NCBI GenBank assembly: GCA_022747635.1
Contig: JAKTNV010000009.1
Span: 29,241,622 to 29,305,621 of the forward strand
From: Hetaerina americana
Taxonomy: Eukaryota; Arthropoda; Insecta; Odonata; Calopterygidae
Reading direction: 5' to 3'
Length of the DNA stretch: 64,000 bases
How positions within the stretch are numbered: position 1 is the first letter of the stretch; the number at the start of each line of letters is the position of its first letter. Position numbers and translations under genes: made by a program. This document shows, piece after piece, positions 11,111-24,195 of this stretch. The notes under the pieces are model-generated. The model saw nothing but the letters and a program-made list of their open reading frames with translations. It made no database searches and was not told where the DNA came from.

Positions 11111-12770
11111 CCCCTCCTTCGCTTCACTGGATGCCTTGAGTTTTCCGTCTAAGGAGATGTTTTATGGAACGGCAATGAAAGAGGGAAGATTTTCCAATTT
11201 TCATATCATGAGCGTCTTGTGGGCAGTGCTTGGGTCGAAAGAATGCACTTGCGTCTGCATTGCTTCATTTTTTTGCATGCAGTGGGTGATAATTTTTAGT
11301 TGCCCAAATGTATTGCTATTTCTATCGGCAGTGAATGCAATAAATTCTCCGTTTTTCACCGCCAGAATAAATTTTTGCACCCATGCCTTTTGATCACTAA
11401 TGTTAAGGAGACCCATATAATGACTACAGTAACATACGATAGCGTCCTTATTTATGGTTGAGACAGTTGCAAAATTTTAACGTTTGTTTCCTTTTTAAAC
11501 AGTTACATTATGATGTATTGGATATATAATAAATGATATTCACGAGGAAAAATTATTAACGCCCCATGTGACGGTGGGTAGCGGTATAACCTTGAACGAA
11601 TCCACCCACTTACTTATTAAAACGAGTGTTGTTCTTTGAATAACCCATGGTTAACTCTATCGTAATTTTATTGCGTAAAAGCTCATCACGCTTACCCATA
11701 ATAGACACTTGAACAAATCCCACCATTGTGAATGGGATATTAATTTCCTGTAGATTGTGTAACGTAACTACGAGTAATAAAAATTACTTCGTCAGCAATT
11801 TTCAATGGTTAGGTATGATAGTAAAACATGTAAAATGTATTCATCATTGCCATCGTATTTTAAATTGTTAGTTATCATTTCCAGTTGATATATTTACAAA
11901 GTATTTGAGAAGATTTGATATATTTATAAATGTAATTCATTTTGATATATTTATTTATGAGCGTGATAATTTATAGGATATTAGTGAATATGTGGTCATT
12001 TCTTATAAAAATACAACCACTCCCTAATTTTAATGATGTAGGGGTGTATGTATATTCTCAAAATTTTTATTTTTAATTCGCAAATGTATATTAATTCAAT
12101 ACTATTCCTATTTTCCATTCTAGATTAGAAGCAAATTTACCCTCGCGTGGTTTTTTTTATATTAATTTTAAACGTTACTGTGAATTTTGTGATCGAATGC
12201 ATTTTAATTTTGAAGACAAAATATTTCGAGAAACTCCAATAACTTATGAACAAGATAATTTTTTTGATAATACGACGCATTAACCTTTGTCTAACTCTAT
12301 AAAAATAATAATTCAATATGCAAGGAGAGTATCTGTTTCTTGTTTCAAATTCATCCACGATTATTCCTATTTCGCGAATTTTTCTTAAAATGCTATTCTG
12401 TCTTACCTTCTTCTTCCTAAGGGAAACAACAACGAGAAAATTGCAGCCATTAATATTGACATGCAAATATGAATTTCTTTTATAGGACAATTTTGGGTGA
12501 CTTTTCATGTATTGCAATAATGTTTATACGTTCCCACGTGATCTTGCCTATTCACAATATAGCGTGAATCGCTTATAACGCGTTTCACTTATACCTATTG
12601 TATGGACCATGCTCTTAACATGCAAAAGCTTAAATTTTAATCTTATTAACTTAACACGTTCGACTCTGTCTCTCACATGCAGTGTTTTCTGTGACACAGA
12701 TTTTAAAAAGCATCCCCTATTTTGAGCTTTCCTATAGCCTTCGTAACTCCTTGTTTACTCCACTTATATG
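11111..12770. other. AT-rich DNA, nothing recognised
   Basis: The string TTGATATATTTA recurs three times at about 11886-11955. A 126-codon frame at 12137-12517 (-) is Lys/Ile/Phe-rich, follows the local AT composition, and matches no family I know. Confidence 0.5.
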
Positions 12771-13480
12771 TTTGAGAATTTTTTTTCTTGTTGTTGAGTT
12801 GCAAGTAAGCTCTTATTTTTTTTACAAATTCCGGTCATTTCGTCCTGTAAACTTTTGAAGTCGGCAGGCGTAAAGAGCCCTCCTTCCCTCCTGCCAACGG
12901 TTTCCTCTTCCTTATCCCTGCGTCTACGAGTAGCGGACACCCCTGGACCGTACTTCCGGTCTGATCGGCACCCATGACTCCAATCCACCCCCTCTCTCTC
13001 TCCACTTCACCTCGACTCTCCTCCCTCCCTTATCCCGAATCCCCTTTCCCTAAACTCCTTTCCCTTTGTTGAGGGTATAGGAGGACCTCGGGTCGCTCAA
13101 CAAGTATAAATAAGTGCACATTGGTGACGGGAGGCCAGGCGGAAAAGGAGATATTGCATTGTGGGAAGGCTCCTTTGACCTCCTAGCCCTCTCTCTCTCT
13201 ATCCCACTCTTCCCCCCTCCCCACCTTTATTTCCCAACCCCCTCCCAACAATATATTCCATAGGGTTCCTCCGAAACTCTCTCGTAACCCTCCTCCTATT
13301 TCCCCACCTCTCTTTCCAGTCCTGTCTTGGACTTGCACGTCCCTCGCTTCACTTTTATTCCAGGGGACCCCTTTCGTTCGTCAGGACATTCCCTGACCCC
13401 TCTTGATCCGGCCCGAAAGATGGAAGGGGGAAAATCTCCCATCCCCCAACCCCGTCCGTGAACGTTATCCGATTCGCAAT
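12771..13480. other. Pyrimidine-rich, CpG-containing block
   Basis: C/T-rich runs occupy 12880-13070 and 13180-13320, with GC-rich DNA between. Overlapping frames on both strands show low complexity. Confidence 0.45.
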
Positions 13481-14800
13481 GAGTTTTCACGCTTGTGCCT
13501 CCGCGCAGAAATGTTAGTTGGACAGGATATGGAGAGTATTTTACCATTCTTTAAGTATTTGAAGGGAGAAAAGCTTCTTTTTGAGAATTTTTTGTGAGTT
13601 ATCAATTTGTTTCCATCGGCCAATTTGGACGAATCAAGATCAAATTCTTCAGTGATATTTTTTTGTCAACTTGAAGGAGTTGCGATTCTAAAAAGTTACA
13701 CATGTCGCAAATATTCCATTTAATGTCTAGGAAGATTAATTTAAATCCAACTTGAAGTATAAATAAGGTACTAGGCAACAACGATGTCAGAATATTTCAT
13801 TACATTTTTAGAAACAAGGATAAAATTTGCTATTTACAGTTCGCTATTTTATTTAGAAATGATTATTCATGTAAGTTGTTTGAGTGCTTGCTGCTGTTTT
13901 TAATCTTCTGTTTTGCTTTTATGAAAATGTATTTAATTGGAAATCTTATGAAGAATTATAGTGCCCTTCCATTTATATTAAAGTATTCCTCAAATTTTAA
14001 AAATAATAGGCAACCCTTATTTAAAATCTACGTTTACGCAGTAGCCACAAAGCCACCCAGGGGGCGTGAATGTAGTAGGGTTTGTTTAGTCATTAGCATT
14101 CAGAGTTCTAGCGTCTATTGGTACTACAGTCTATCTCTGCTATCTTATCCTAATGGTCAAACCTTCCGATATGATGTGGGCTCTTAATGATTTCACATGT
14201 TAAGTCGAGTGTCGGTGCCTTTGTAATTGCCTTAGTCTAATAGTCTTAGTTTTTATTAGCCTTCTCTCTTCGTGCTTGGAGGTACTCTCATCGTAGTTCT
14301 TTTATTGACTGCATTACGCTCGCTTTCTTAGCGTCCCATTTATTTACAAACCTAGCCTTTCTTTGCTGCTTTTTGCACATTTTCTGTTCCCTTATTCAAC
14401 TCTTTTTCTAAATAGTTATAAATACATTCCGGACATCCCAGGTGATATCTCACCAGCACAAGGTAACACCCATCCCTTACTTTCTCCTTAGATTTCCATA
14501 CTCATCACTTTATTTTTCATGTATTTTTAATTTTCATCGCCGAATGAATCCAATGCCCTTCGAGGGGGCTCCACAAATATTTCTGACGAGCTCGCTCGAT
14601 GGTACATTTATTACGAGTGAAGCCGAAGTACCTTACTTAATTCCGAATATTTTATTTCATAATTTGGTATGCGCTTTTGATTTTCTCATGTTCTTGTTGC
14701 TGTAGTATCTATCCTGGGATATAACTCCGGTAGCGATGACTCGCAGGCTTTGTCTTAGGGAGAGATGTTGGAGTTAGAATAGCTTAAAAAATAGAAATTT
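13481..14800. other. AT-rich DNA; one weak CTCF-like string
   Basis: CACCCAGGGGGCG at 14054-14066 matches 11 of 13 positions of the vertebrate-type CTCF core. Nothing else was recognised. Confidence 0.4.
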
Positions 14801-14804
14801 GCAT

Positions 14805-14872
14805 CGTCTACTCAATACCCCGTAAGCCGCCGTAAAGGACTTATGGCTGGGTCGCCGCAGGGTACTGGCCAT
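14805..14872 (-). repeat. GC-hairpin repeat, degenerate 3' end
   Basis: TACCCCGTAAGCCGCCGTAA reads as the reverse complement of the repeat's end, and TCTACTCAA at its left matches the GTAGAT tail side. The inner part is diverged. Confidence 0.6.
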
Positions 14873-17800
14873 GCATGCATACACAAAAGCATTAACATCC
14901 TTAGTAATCAAAGCCTCACCCGCTGCGTGGGAAGCGGTTAGGCGCGATTAGCCTCCTTAGATATCTTGTATCATATTTCAAATATATTTCCTATGAAGGT
15001 TTTTTTAGTTAGCTAAGAAGGGAAGAGTAAATCGAATGCGATTTAAGTATCCTTCTTGGATTCAATGAGGATAGTATAGACTAGGTACTTTGATGATCTA
15101 TGCAATCCACTCCTTCTGATAAAAGTATAATAGTAAGTATAATAAAATCATGATCTGGAAAGTTTTAAATGGATAGGCTTTCTTTTGGCTTAACATTTTA
15201 CTTGGTTGACATTTCATGACTCCAAGCAGCAGCCGAAAATTATTTACACTCATTAAATTACTCACACTCATAACATTTTCAGTTTTGTTGAAAGAGTAGC
15301 ACACGGCTTTCGATTTCCACAGTTGAAATCCCTCGAGGAGCTGATTCAAAAACAGTTATGCTGTAGGATATGTCGAGCAAGGATTCATATGAGTGGAGGA
15401 TATTTACCAGATTAGTTTGCATTTTTATATATAAAGGAAATAAGTCCCCATAGGTATTTCCAATGGGTCTACCACGGCCTCTGATTCCTCAAAATCCCAA
15501 GGGCCCACCCACCTTTGACCACCCGACAAACATCCTTCAACGCCCCAAGAACGCTCCATCAACCTCGTGTCCCCACTGCCTTAAAGCACCGCCAAATTCT
15601 AAAGGGGCTCCAATGATAAGCGGCCGTTGGCTATCGCTACGGAGATCACTTCGGTCGAATTATGAACGACCGGATAAATTCTGAGATACCATCGAGAATT
15701 AAGTTCATCCACCGTATGGATGCCTGCCTGCTCCATCTGCCAATTCGGTCGTTATCCGCAGGTCTCATCTTCAGGGTACCTTGTCAAACATTCGCTAATT
15801 CATTTTGCATTTCCTTCCCCGAATTCTTAATAACGTTTTCGGAGTGCACTGCTCCCTATGGTATTGTGCGGCGGACAGGGCTTATCGATCGTTGAACGTC
15901 ATTCGCCATCTGGTATTTTCATTGACATCATGCTGACATTATGTTTGGACAAGTACCGATTTTTATTTTTACTGGTATAGGTCTTATCGATGCTGTTTTG
16001 TTCAATCCATCTTCATTAGTAATTTCATTTCATCATGTTTTCTTCAGATATAAAATGTTCTCCATTAATAAGGCATAGAACATTTTTTAAATTCATTATA
16101 AAATGACAGAGTATACATGATAACATTGGCTGAACAAATAATGGCCAAGCTAAGACAAATCTGGTGATATTCCATGCAAAGTGTAAAATATTGCCAATTT
16201 AAGAAATGTTTGATGGTTAATGTTAAAGTAAATTGTTTCGTAATATTTTCACTTTTCCTTTATCAAAGATGAACAGCTAGATACTCTGAGATCACTGTTC
16301 TCTGCGAACTAAATAAAAACTTAAGCAGATAATATAATGTAAAATAAAGAAATGAAATACTGCCATGAAAAACTTAATGCACTTTGATGGACATCGTTTC
16401 GTCATTTATTTTCGAGTTTTAAAAAGATACTGAGATTGGCGTTACCAAGAGTAACTCTTATCAAAATTTCCAACCACGTAATCCAAGCACTGGATTTCTG
16501 TAACGATTGCCGATGTCGCATAACATTTTTTTCCTAGTCGTTAATTTCTCTCACGACTCCTGGGAATTCCATCCTCATGATGAAAAAATTTGTTTTTGAA
16601 ATATTCTTTTCATCTAAAATGTCAAAACTATGAGATAATGACTAAAAATGATTATGATTTTATGTATAGCTAGTAAAATATATTGGAAAAATAATCAGAA
16701 AAAAAATGTAACTTTCTGCCGATTATGGTTTAATGTTTTTTCTGCTCCATCAAAATTTTTGCACCTTACAGCATCATCTCACGGCTCTCTCACGCTTATA
16801 CTGTTTATTTTTACGCTCTGAACTCAATGAATCCCCCCATTGCATCAAATCCAATTTAGGAAACTTCAAACCTCTCCCATCTCGTCCAAGTTTTTTCCAG
16901 GTCGATGAACACTCCGTGTTTTGTTCTTCATTGATTCCATTTATCTTTGATTAATAGTACCACATTTGCTTCAAAATATCAGACCATTGATTTTCTCCAT
17001 TGATAAGATGGGCGTTCACGCACTCTTTGTATACGTTTTTAAAGATGAATACGTTTTCGAATGAATTTATTTTCTTTTTTCGTGAAAGAGGGTCATGGTA
17101 AAGTTATTACTCAGGCAATATTATCCTAAAATTCTCATGTTTTCGGTGTAGGTGTCAGAATTTCACCGGTTGAATCGATTCATTTGTTACATTAAATTCT
17201 TTTAACCCTGGACTATTTACCCATGATGGGTTGTCCCAACAAAGGGTAAAATGAAAAGCGTAAGTAGATGGCGATGTAAAGTCTCCCTTCGATGCTTTGC
17301 TAAAAGCTTACGCATTAATTACTTATCAATTCTTTCTTAGCGGCGATTCATCAGAAAGCTAAAGACGGTAAACATAAAGTCAAAAATGAAGGCATATAAT
17401 GAATTCCTTATAACATTTGAGAACCCTCTATTGTAAAATTGTCATCATACCATTTATCATTTTTTCGGGTGGACTCTTCCATATATTTGCAGTGATGGGC
17501 AAATTATCGAGGTAATATTGATTTGGCTCCACTGAATTTGTAGTTTATAAATTTTTGTCTTCCTTTTGTTTCGCTGCGCATTATGTTCGAATTCAGACGG
17601 TCGTGATTGCGAATAATGGTCCTTCAAGATATTGAAATTCGCTTTTTTATTCATTAGGTTCATCTAGATACATAGGGGTTTACCATATCCCATCATTTCT
17701 AAGCAAAGGAATATCCTGACCATTCTTCTCCATACGTAGCTTACCTTATCCACACCTGCGCATCTACTCTATCTACGTAGGTCAAATACTTAGTTGTAAA

Positions 17801-18289
17801 ACTAACATCAAACCTTTAATGCCGTGGTGCTAGGTTTCACTGTACGGGTTGTAGGAAATTGTAATGAAAAGGTAAGATCATAAAAATGGCGAATGTGAAG
17901 TGGTGCCTTTCCTCTCACTCTTTTGCCAATCGTTTTCCATCCTAATTTGCATAAGATATTTTCTTGCGACCTCGTTGAATTAATAATGCATGAACTTGAG
18001 GTGCCGCGAATGTGAATATCAACTGGTGCCTTGGCCATCAAAACGGAATCATTAGAATAAGACGAGAGGTTTTCTCCCATGCTTAGCCAGCAGTAGCTCG
18101 AGATCAGCCGCGCTGAATAATGAATTAATCACTAATTAATCATGAGTGGAAATTTTTAAATATTTTTTGACAGCCCTCACCGTTGCGCCAGACTACGAAT
18201 GAAATGAGTGCTATTCATTTTTGTTCGGGCAACTATGCGAAACGGCATAAATACGCATTTGAATTTTTTAAAGTACAAAATGGCAATTT
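14873..18289. other. Long AT-rich stretch, nothing recognised
   Basis: Only chance frames below 90 codons, some with C-rich patches (15460-15600). CGCCATCTGGTAT at 15904-15916 matches 11 of 13 positions of the CTCF core on the - strand. No repeat arms, tRNA boxes or RT motifs were seen. Confidence 0.5.
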
Positions 18290-18560
18290 AGCAATGGCCG
18301 TCCGGCTATTTGGTGCGTAAAATAAGGGCGTGGAATATTTGCGACGCGCCTGCGCGCGAAAAGGACCAATCAGCGTAGGAGACTCATTAAAAATTCAAAC
18401 AGACTTATCGCAAATTTAGAGCATCATCAAATCCTACTCGGCGCATGCACGTTATAACTTCCCGCCATTTGATGAAGTTTTAATGAAAAATGCATGATGA
18501 ATACGACCGCGCGACCAATCCGAAAAGGGCTGCTCACTGTTTTTTATCTTAGGATGTACT
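18290..18560. promoter_or_regulatory. Cluster of CCAAT and E2F-like motifs
   Basis: ACCAATCAG (CCAAT at 18366-18370) is a full NF-Y-type site and GACCAATCC (CCAAT at 18515-18519) is a second one. Between them TTCCCGCCAT (18459-18468) fits an E2F site, and GCGCGCGAA at 18352-18360 is a second E2F-like string. No TATA box, exon or CpG-dense island accompanies them, so the cluster is a candidate only. Confidence 0.25.
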
Positions 18561-19299
18561 TAAAGCCTGTTTAACCCTCACAGAACCCGACTCCCGATGG
18601 GAGATTGTGTCGCGAAGTCCGCCTCACGCTAAAATATTCATCATGCCACGTTATCCGAACTAGTATATCATGATGCAAGGGCGGTTAATTAACACGACAT
18701 TTTTTCTCGGTAAATAATCTAGATTGTGTTAACCGGTATTTATTTTATTTGTTTATGGTAGTCTACCAATGAACGTAGACTTCGGATGGAGATAATGACC
18801 AACCATTAATGTGCTATATTTCCCAGCCAAAGATAATACGTTACAATATGAAGTTCTTTAAAAGTAAACCGTTCCTCAATTTCGGATACTTTCTGCCTCC
18901 ATTCATTCCATCCAAAATGCCTTTTCTGTTTTTCTCCCCATACCTCGTCTAAGTTTCCCATTTTCCATTAGTCGCCAACATTTCCTCGCCAAGCAATATG
19001 TCCTGCAGGGCAATTGAACAAGAGTAGGAGTGTGACACGCCACTGTTTTCATTGTCATAGAAAATATGTGCGTTGAATGACCAAGTTTAGATGCATGAGA
19101 GAAGAGGGAAATGTGGAATTGCAAAGTGGAAGGGTAAATCTAGAGACTCCTCAGCGACAGTAGGCGGGGAATATTAGGGATCTCAGAGTGGGAAGAGCAT
19201 GGGTGAAGAAATTTATGAATACGAAAAAGCGATGAAAGCCGGCAGGACTTGAGACAGATGGAATATAATTTTCCGAATTAAATTTGTTCCCTAAAATAA
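18561..19299. other. Nothing recognised
   Basis: AT-rich DNA with small purine-rich patches and no frame above 73 codons. Confidence 0.55.
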
Positions 19300-19329
19300 C
19301 TTGCGGCCCCGGCCGCGGCCCCTAAAATA

Positions 19330-19545
19330 ATTGCCGGCCCCGGTGGCGGCGGGGTAACGTCCTCGTCTACCATTCCAAGGGTCGCGGGTTCGATTCCCGC
19401 CTGGGTGAGTTTCCCTCCATCTAGGGCTTGGGTGTTTGTAAATGTGACATTGTTATCGTTGTTAATAGTTCGATGTAAAGGCCTAAATGTGCTGTTTTCG
19501 GACTTATACTGAATAAATAAATAAATAAATAAATAAATAAAAAAC
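19330..19545 (+). mobile_element. tRNA-derived SINE with (AAAT)n tail
   Basis: A tRNA-like head carries the A-box-like stretch GGTGGCGGCGGGGTAACG (about 19340-19357) and a canonical B box GGGTTCGATTCCC (19386-19398), the internal promoter of RNA polymerase III. A body of about 100 bp follows, and the element ends in AATAAATAAATAAATAAA (19511-19541). The last 50 bp resemble the end of the LINE at 38548-40040: GTAAA, ten bases, TGCTGT, a short spacer and ACT(A/G)AATAAA. The head is not a functional tRNA gene because the arms do not fold into a full cloverleaf. Confidence 0.8.
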
Positions 19546-20304
19546 TTATAGTTATGCTTTCCCTAAATAGCGTACCCCATATTGAATAAACATAAAGTGT
19601 TTGTATGATAAGGCTATGTACGTTATACCTATTCTTCAAATTACATTAAAGGGGATATTAGTTTGGTCGTCGTGAAGTAATATCCAGACATGTAATTGAA
19701 TCTATTCATATTCTGTTGTGTGCGATGGGGCAACCATTGGTTTGCCGAGGATAAATGGAAGTCAACTGGTTTAACTCGAGGAACGTAATTGAACTAGGCT
19801 GTCGACTGGTCCGCGCCAAGTTGTATAGCCAGCCAGGTGTAAATCTGCATCGATTTCAAATTACAATTTCAATGAGTCTTTTTTAATTGCCGCTCCAACT
19901 GGTGACGATGTTGGGAGGTCATCAGCTCTACCCCCGTCGGAATCCATGAAGTGGTAAGCCGAAAGGTGTGAGCGTCAGGCGAGTGACCTTTTCAATTTCT
20001 CTGTCAAAGGCATGGGTGCAGTACACCTGCTGGAGTTTTGCCTTCCGGGTTTGGTGGCCCACACGGACGCGTAGAGGTATACTGCAGCATCTGGCATTGG
20101 AATAGAATTAACTGGACTTTGTTTCTCGAGCGGTTGGCTTGATTTCGCCTCAAAAATATTATCCTGGATTCTGTATAGGGACATAACTCAACATCTATTC
20201 CTCCGAGTAGAGATTGGAATCCGTCCCATTCGGATTAGTCCGTTGAGTCGGGCGCGTGAGAGGAGTGAGTGAGCATGTAAAATTGAAAGGGATAGTTTAA
20301 TTTG
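19546..20304. other. Nothing recognised
   Basis: Mixed-composition DNA. A 69-codon frame at 19975-20184 (-) shows no known motif. Confidence 0.5.
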
Positions 20305-20307
20305 ATT

Positions 20308-20358
20308 TCACACACGCCCTTGCGGCGGCTTGCGGGGTATTATGTAAATGTAGATGAT
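20308..20358 (+). repeat. GC-hairpin repeat, 3' end only
   Basis: CACACGCCCTTGCGGCGG followed by CTTGCGGGGTATTATGTAA and GTAGATG. It is cut at the 5' side immediately upstream of the hairpin. Confidence 0.9.
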
Positions 20359-20569
20359 TTGGCGGGGACAGAAATTAGGTCGCTGAACAAAATTTTGGTA
20401 GGCGAAGGCATACAGAATAGTTTCCAGAAATATCTAGAGCTATCGGTATGGTTAGTCTTACGAAGAGAATGAGATAATTTTAGACGAGCGAAGTGGAGAC
20501 AAAATAGTTAGCTATCTCAGTCTGTTTTCAAAGAAATAACTTTTATCAGGTTCATTAAATACAGCCCGG

Positions 20570-20668
20570 CGAAAGCTGAGGGTGTCCTGAGGCGTCATCT
20601 GGGATCGAACCCGAACCCTCCGATCACTACCCTGTCGCTTGACCCACTTGATTGCCACGATACTATCG
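20570..20668 (-). mobile_element. tRNA-derived SINE family B, head and start of body
   Basis: On the - strand the B box GGGTTCGATCCC (about 20608-20619) is preceded by an A-box region, TCAAGTGGGTCAAGCG. It is followed by GATGACGCC and CCCTCAGCTTT, which match the copy at 50555-50795. The body breaks off early. Confidence 0.6.
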
Positions 20669-20839
20669 ATGGGATAAAGGAGTAATAATTCATCACTAAA
20701 TGAAAAGTATTACGAAAAGTATATTCTTTCAGCGATAACTGTTTCATTATTTCGTAGCCTACCGTTTTAGATGGACACATGCATAACATTACACTTCTTA
20801 CCTTCGTCTAAAAAGACACACATTGCATCCCAAACTACA

Positions 20840-21010
20840 TCAAACTTTTCTTAATTTCCGCATACCTTCTTCCTCTCTTATTTCTATCCACCATAGCTAT
20901 TATTATCTACTCCCTACTTCGCTCAGTGTCCTCCCACTAGTATCACAGTCTCCAGCATTCCATCTTGCCCCCTTTAGTTTCATTCCCAACAACCCTCTGT
21001 CCTCCCTCAC
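20840..21010 (-). mobile_element. Degenerate fragment of the FADD-type LINE
   Basis: Strings such as ACCTTCTTCCTCTCTTATTT and TATCACAGTCTCCAGCATTCC align with the C-terminal coding part of the element at 35408-36975 (TATCACAGTCTTCAACATCCC there). Many changes and no usable frame remain. Confidence 0.45.
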
Positions 21011-21049
21011 TTTGCCTATTGCTTCTTCGATACGGGAAGTTGCCATGGC

Positions 21050-23440
21050 AAAATATTACAGATGAAATAGCAGAAATGGTAAGATGAGTGAAAGTAAACA
21101 GAGGAAAGAAATTAAATGAGTTTTTGGCGAAACTAAGAGAAGTCGTTTCGCCTAAGCAATCGAAGTAGGTACTTCACACTTTTAGGGAGTTTTATAATAG
21201 AAAAATTTATGGTGACCTCGCATGATTAAAATATATATATGGAGCATCAAATCGCTCGGCTGATGCGTTCCAGAGCAGTGTGCACGTAGAACAGTTTCCA
21301 CCCTCCAGAATCGTTATTTGCTTAAGACGGCCCCAAGAACACGAATTTGGACTACTCCACCAGGCTTCGAAAAGTTGGATGGTATAGGGATAGGAAAGAG
21401 TGGACAAAGGTTGGTGGAGAGTAGTAGGGCGGAGGGAGAAGAAAGGGACAGGGCGGGTGAAATGAAAGGGGGAGGGTATGAGTGTAGTAGCCGACAAAAC
21501 GGCGAAAGGGTTTTCACCCAAAGGGTCGAACTGAACTTTCTGGTTCCTCTGTGGTGGGCCCTGAGTGAGGAGGGTATGGGACTCCGTGGGAAAATAATCG
21601 AGTCTTGAATGCAATATTGGACCCCCTCAAACACGTCCCCTTCGGACATTAAAAACGCCCGCTTCTCTCCCTCCCCCGAATCGATTCGTCCCGTGGCACC
21701 GTCCGAATCCTTTCGCTATCGAATTCGTATTCTGGGTTCCTTTGTGGGACACTCCTAATCTCAGACCGGAAAAAGTGGAAATCGGCTGAAGTTACAATAC
21801 CAGGGATAACGTTCAGTAGTATTCCCATATCCAATTTATATTTCTTTAGTCTAACTGAACATTGCTCCATTACGATGCAAACATTCATTTCGCATTATTA
21901 TGGTGAATATAATTTATGTTGATGCCGTGATAGAAAACAAATATTCGCAGAAAGCCATAGTTATCAAACAGTTGATTTTTGCGGGTTTTTTAGTCTTGGA
22001 TAAGTTTTCATTTTAATCATCTTATATTTTTAATATTTTTATCTACACCTCCACATCCTATAAATTATCTCATCAACGTAAGAGCGTCTAAGGCGCAACA
22101 AAATTTAAATGGACATTTATGAATATTTATTTACTAGGAAGCAGATGTAAAAGAGCTTGGTTTTCAAGTTGACTTCTTGTTAAAGAACTCCATTTGAAAA
22201 CTAACCAAACCTTCTTTCTTCTTCGTACTAAATTACTATTATTTCACAAGAAAATACATTTTTATTATTTTTTGACGACAAAATAGAAACTGAAAAATGT
22301 TTTTATTAAATGTCATTCGTTAAGAAGTCATTCCAACATACTGTGTTTGTATCTTGCCAAATTCATACTCTCAGTTTACGTTCACAGACTACATTTTACG
22401 TATTCTTGCGTAAAAAGAATTATTTTGCTTGCTTTCTGCACCCTCAAGAGTTTATCACAACTGTTATTTTGCACGATTCAAGAATTGCTTTGATACAATA
22501 AATTACACTTAACATTAACTTTTAAATACAATAAATAGAGGTTATTACGAAGTCTTGGCTGTACGATATTGAGTAGAATTGCGTCAGTTGAGTCATCAAC
22601 AAATAATAAAAATGCCTATTCCTAACAAACTACACCTTATTACAAACTATGATTTAGTTATTATTATATTCCTACCACCACAAAATCATTGTCGTAAGTC
22701 CTTCAATCGGGATATTGGTCGCCAAAGACATTCCTCCTACGGCTCATTGCATTGTCGATTGTCTATTTAGTTCTTTCACATGAGTAATTTGAAAATTCGA
22801 ACATATTTTATTCTTTGCTATTGTAAATAAAACTTGGGATATTATTTTATATTGCATTGATGAATAGGCTATCATTATCAAAAATCTGTGGGGTGTAACC
22901 TGCCTGCAGGCATATCGAGACGTATCGAGAACTGGGGAAAGGCTAAAATGTTCCTTTTTGTGGGCATTCAATGGCCGCCAGACACTAGAGCTGTGTTTGT
23001 TATAGGTCGGTCGCTCTAAGGGGCATGCTTGTCAATGAACACCAATATAACGAACGGATTTGCCTGATTCAAATTCTCTCTGCAGCGGCAGAAGGGAAAG
23101 GCTTGTGAGCAAGAATGTCGAGGAACTGGATAGTGATGAAAAGCGCGTGCACCGATGGGATAACTAATGAAGCTTCCGAAGAAGAGTGGGAATAAGAAGA
23201 ACTTAAATGAAAGTATCAAGAAGGAAAATGGACGACCTTGTTGGACTCATTATGAGAGCTGCCTTTCTTTTGCTGATGTGCATTAATTAAAGAATTGGAA
23301 AAGGACCAGAGAAAATCCGCTATATATGTTAATTATGGATATGAGAATAGAGTAAACCTAGCGTTTATGTTGGAGGAATTAATTTGAAATTGCTTTCATT
23401 TACGAAGAAAATTATTAAGTCTTAGACTATTAGAAAGGTA
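21050..23440. other. Mixed DNA, no feature recognised
   Basis: 21360-21480 is purine-rich and 21590-21740 is GC/CpG-rich; frames of 96-135 codons in both directions there are compositional. From 21750 on the DNA is AT-rich without recognisable elements. Confidence 0.45.
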
Positions 23441-23443
23441 CAT

Positions 23444-23800
23444 CTACATTATACCCCGCAAGCCGCTGCAAGGGCGTGTGACGGGGGGTGTTAGGTCACC
23501 ATCCATAAAAAGGAATAAAACCACATGCAAAATCAACGCATACATGCAAAACTATACCCACAGTGGCGTATACACTTATGCAAAAATATCTTCGTCCAAC
23601 ACGTGTGCAAACACCTACCCTATTATACAACAAATAATTGCACCCAAGAATGCAGTATGAAATCCATCCAACAACGCGCAAGCCCGAATATCGTATGAAA
23701 AGCTAGAATGCTAAACTCCACCACCACATGAACATGCAACATAAAACGCTCTCCTCCCCTAGGATACAGGTAGGGAATGTGACCCAACGCTGCAGTACTG
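23444..23800 (-). repeat. GC-hairpin repeat, longest copy (about 350 bp)
   Basis: The repeat's 3' end lies at 23444 (ACATTATACCCCGCAAGCC) and the copy extends to about 23800. Internal landmarks on the - strand are AGCGTTGGGTCACATTCCC near the 5' side, GTTGCATGTTCATGTGGTGG, GTGCAATTATTTG, TTTGCATGTGGTTTTATTCC and GGTGACCTAACACCCCCCG just before the hairpin. The copy at 46690-47040 keeps the same order, so the full element is at least 350 bp. No long frame, tRNA boxes or RT motif was seen. Confidence 0.85.
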
Positions 23801-24134
23801 GACTAATGAGTTTTCTTGGAACATCAAGATAATTTCGGAAAAGAAAATACTTTGTTCTTTTCCCATATGAATCGCTTGAGATACTGTCAACGTCACCGAA
23901 AAAATTTAAGTGTTCTGTTTTCCATCATACAATTTTCATTCATAACCAGATCGAACCCAAGCGCTGAAATATTTTATTATATATTTGATATATTTATTTA
24001 AATACAACACTTTAAAAATCCAGTCAATTTATCCATGATGTTCATAGGCATGTTTGTTTAGGAGTGTTTTTATATATGAGACTATAAATATGCAAAAGTG
24101 TGTTTGAACTAATGCCTGTGCATGAATGGCTGGT

Positions 24135-24195
24135 GCCCTGCCGCGCACCCCGTCGCACACCCTTGTGGCAGCTTGAGGGTCTAAGTGTAGGTGTA
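24135..24195 (+). repeat. GC-hairpin repeat, degenerate 3' end
   Basis: CACCCCGTCGCACACCCTTG, GGCAGCTTGAGGGT and GTGTAGGTGTA align with the repeat end, with scattered changes. Confidence 0.65.

Noticed and set aside
12137..12517. 126-codon open frame (-)
   Set aside because: Lys/Ile/Phe-rich and matching the AT-rich background; no motif.
23444..23800. Helitron interpretation of the hairpin repeat (3' hairpin)
   Set aside because: Copies lack a CTRR end, carry GTAGAT tail repeats and are truncated at the 5' side, which fits reverse transcription better; not excluded outright.
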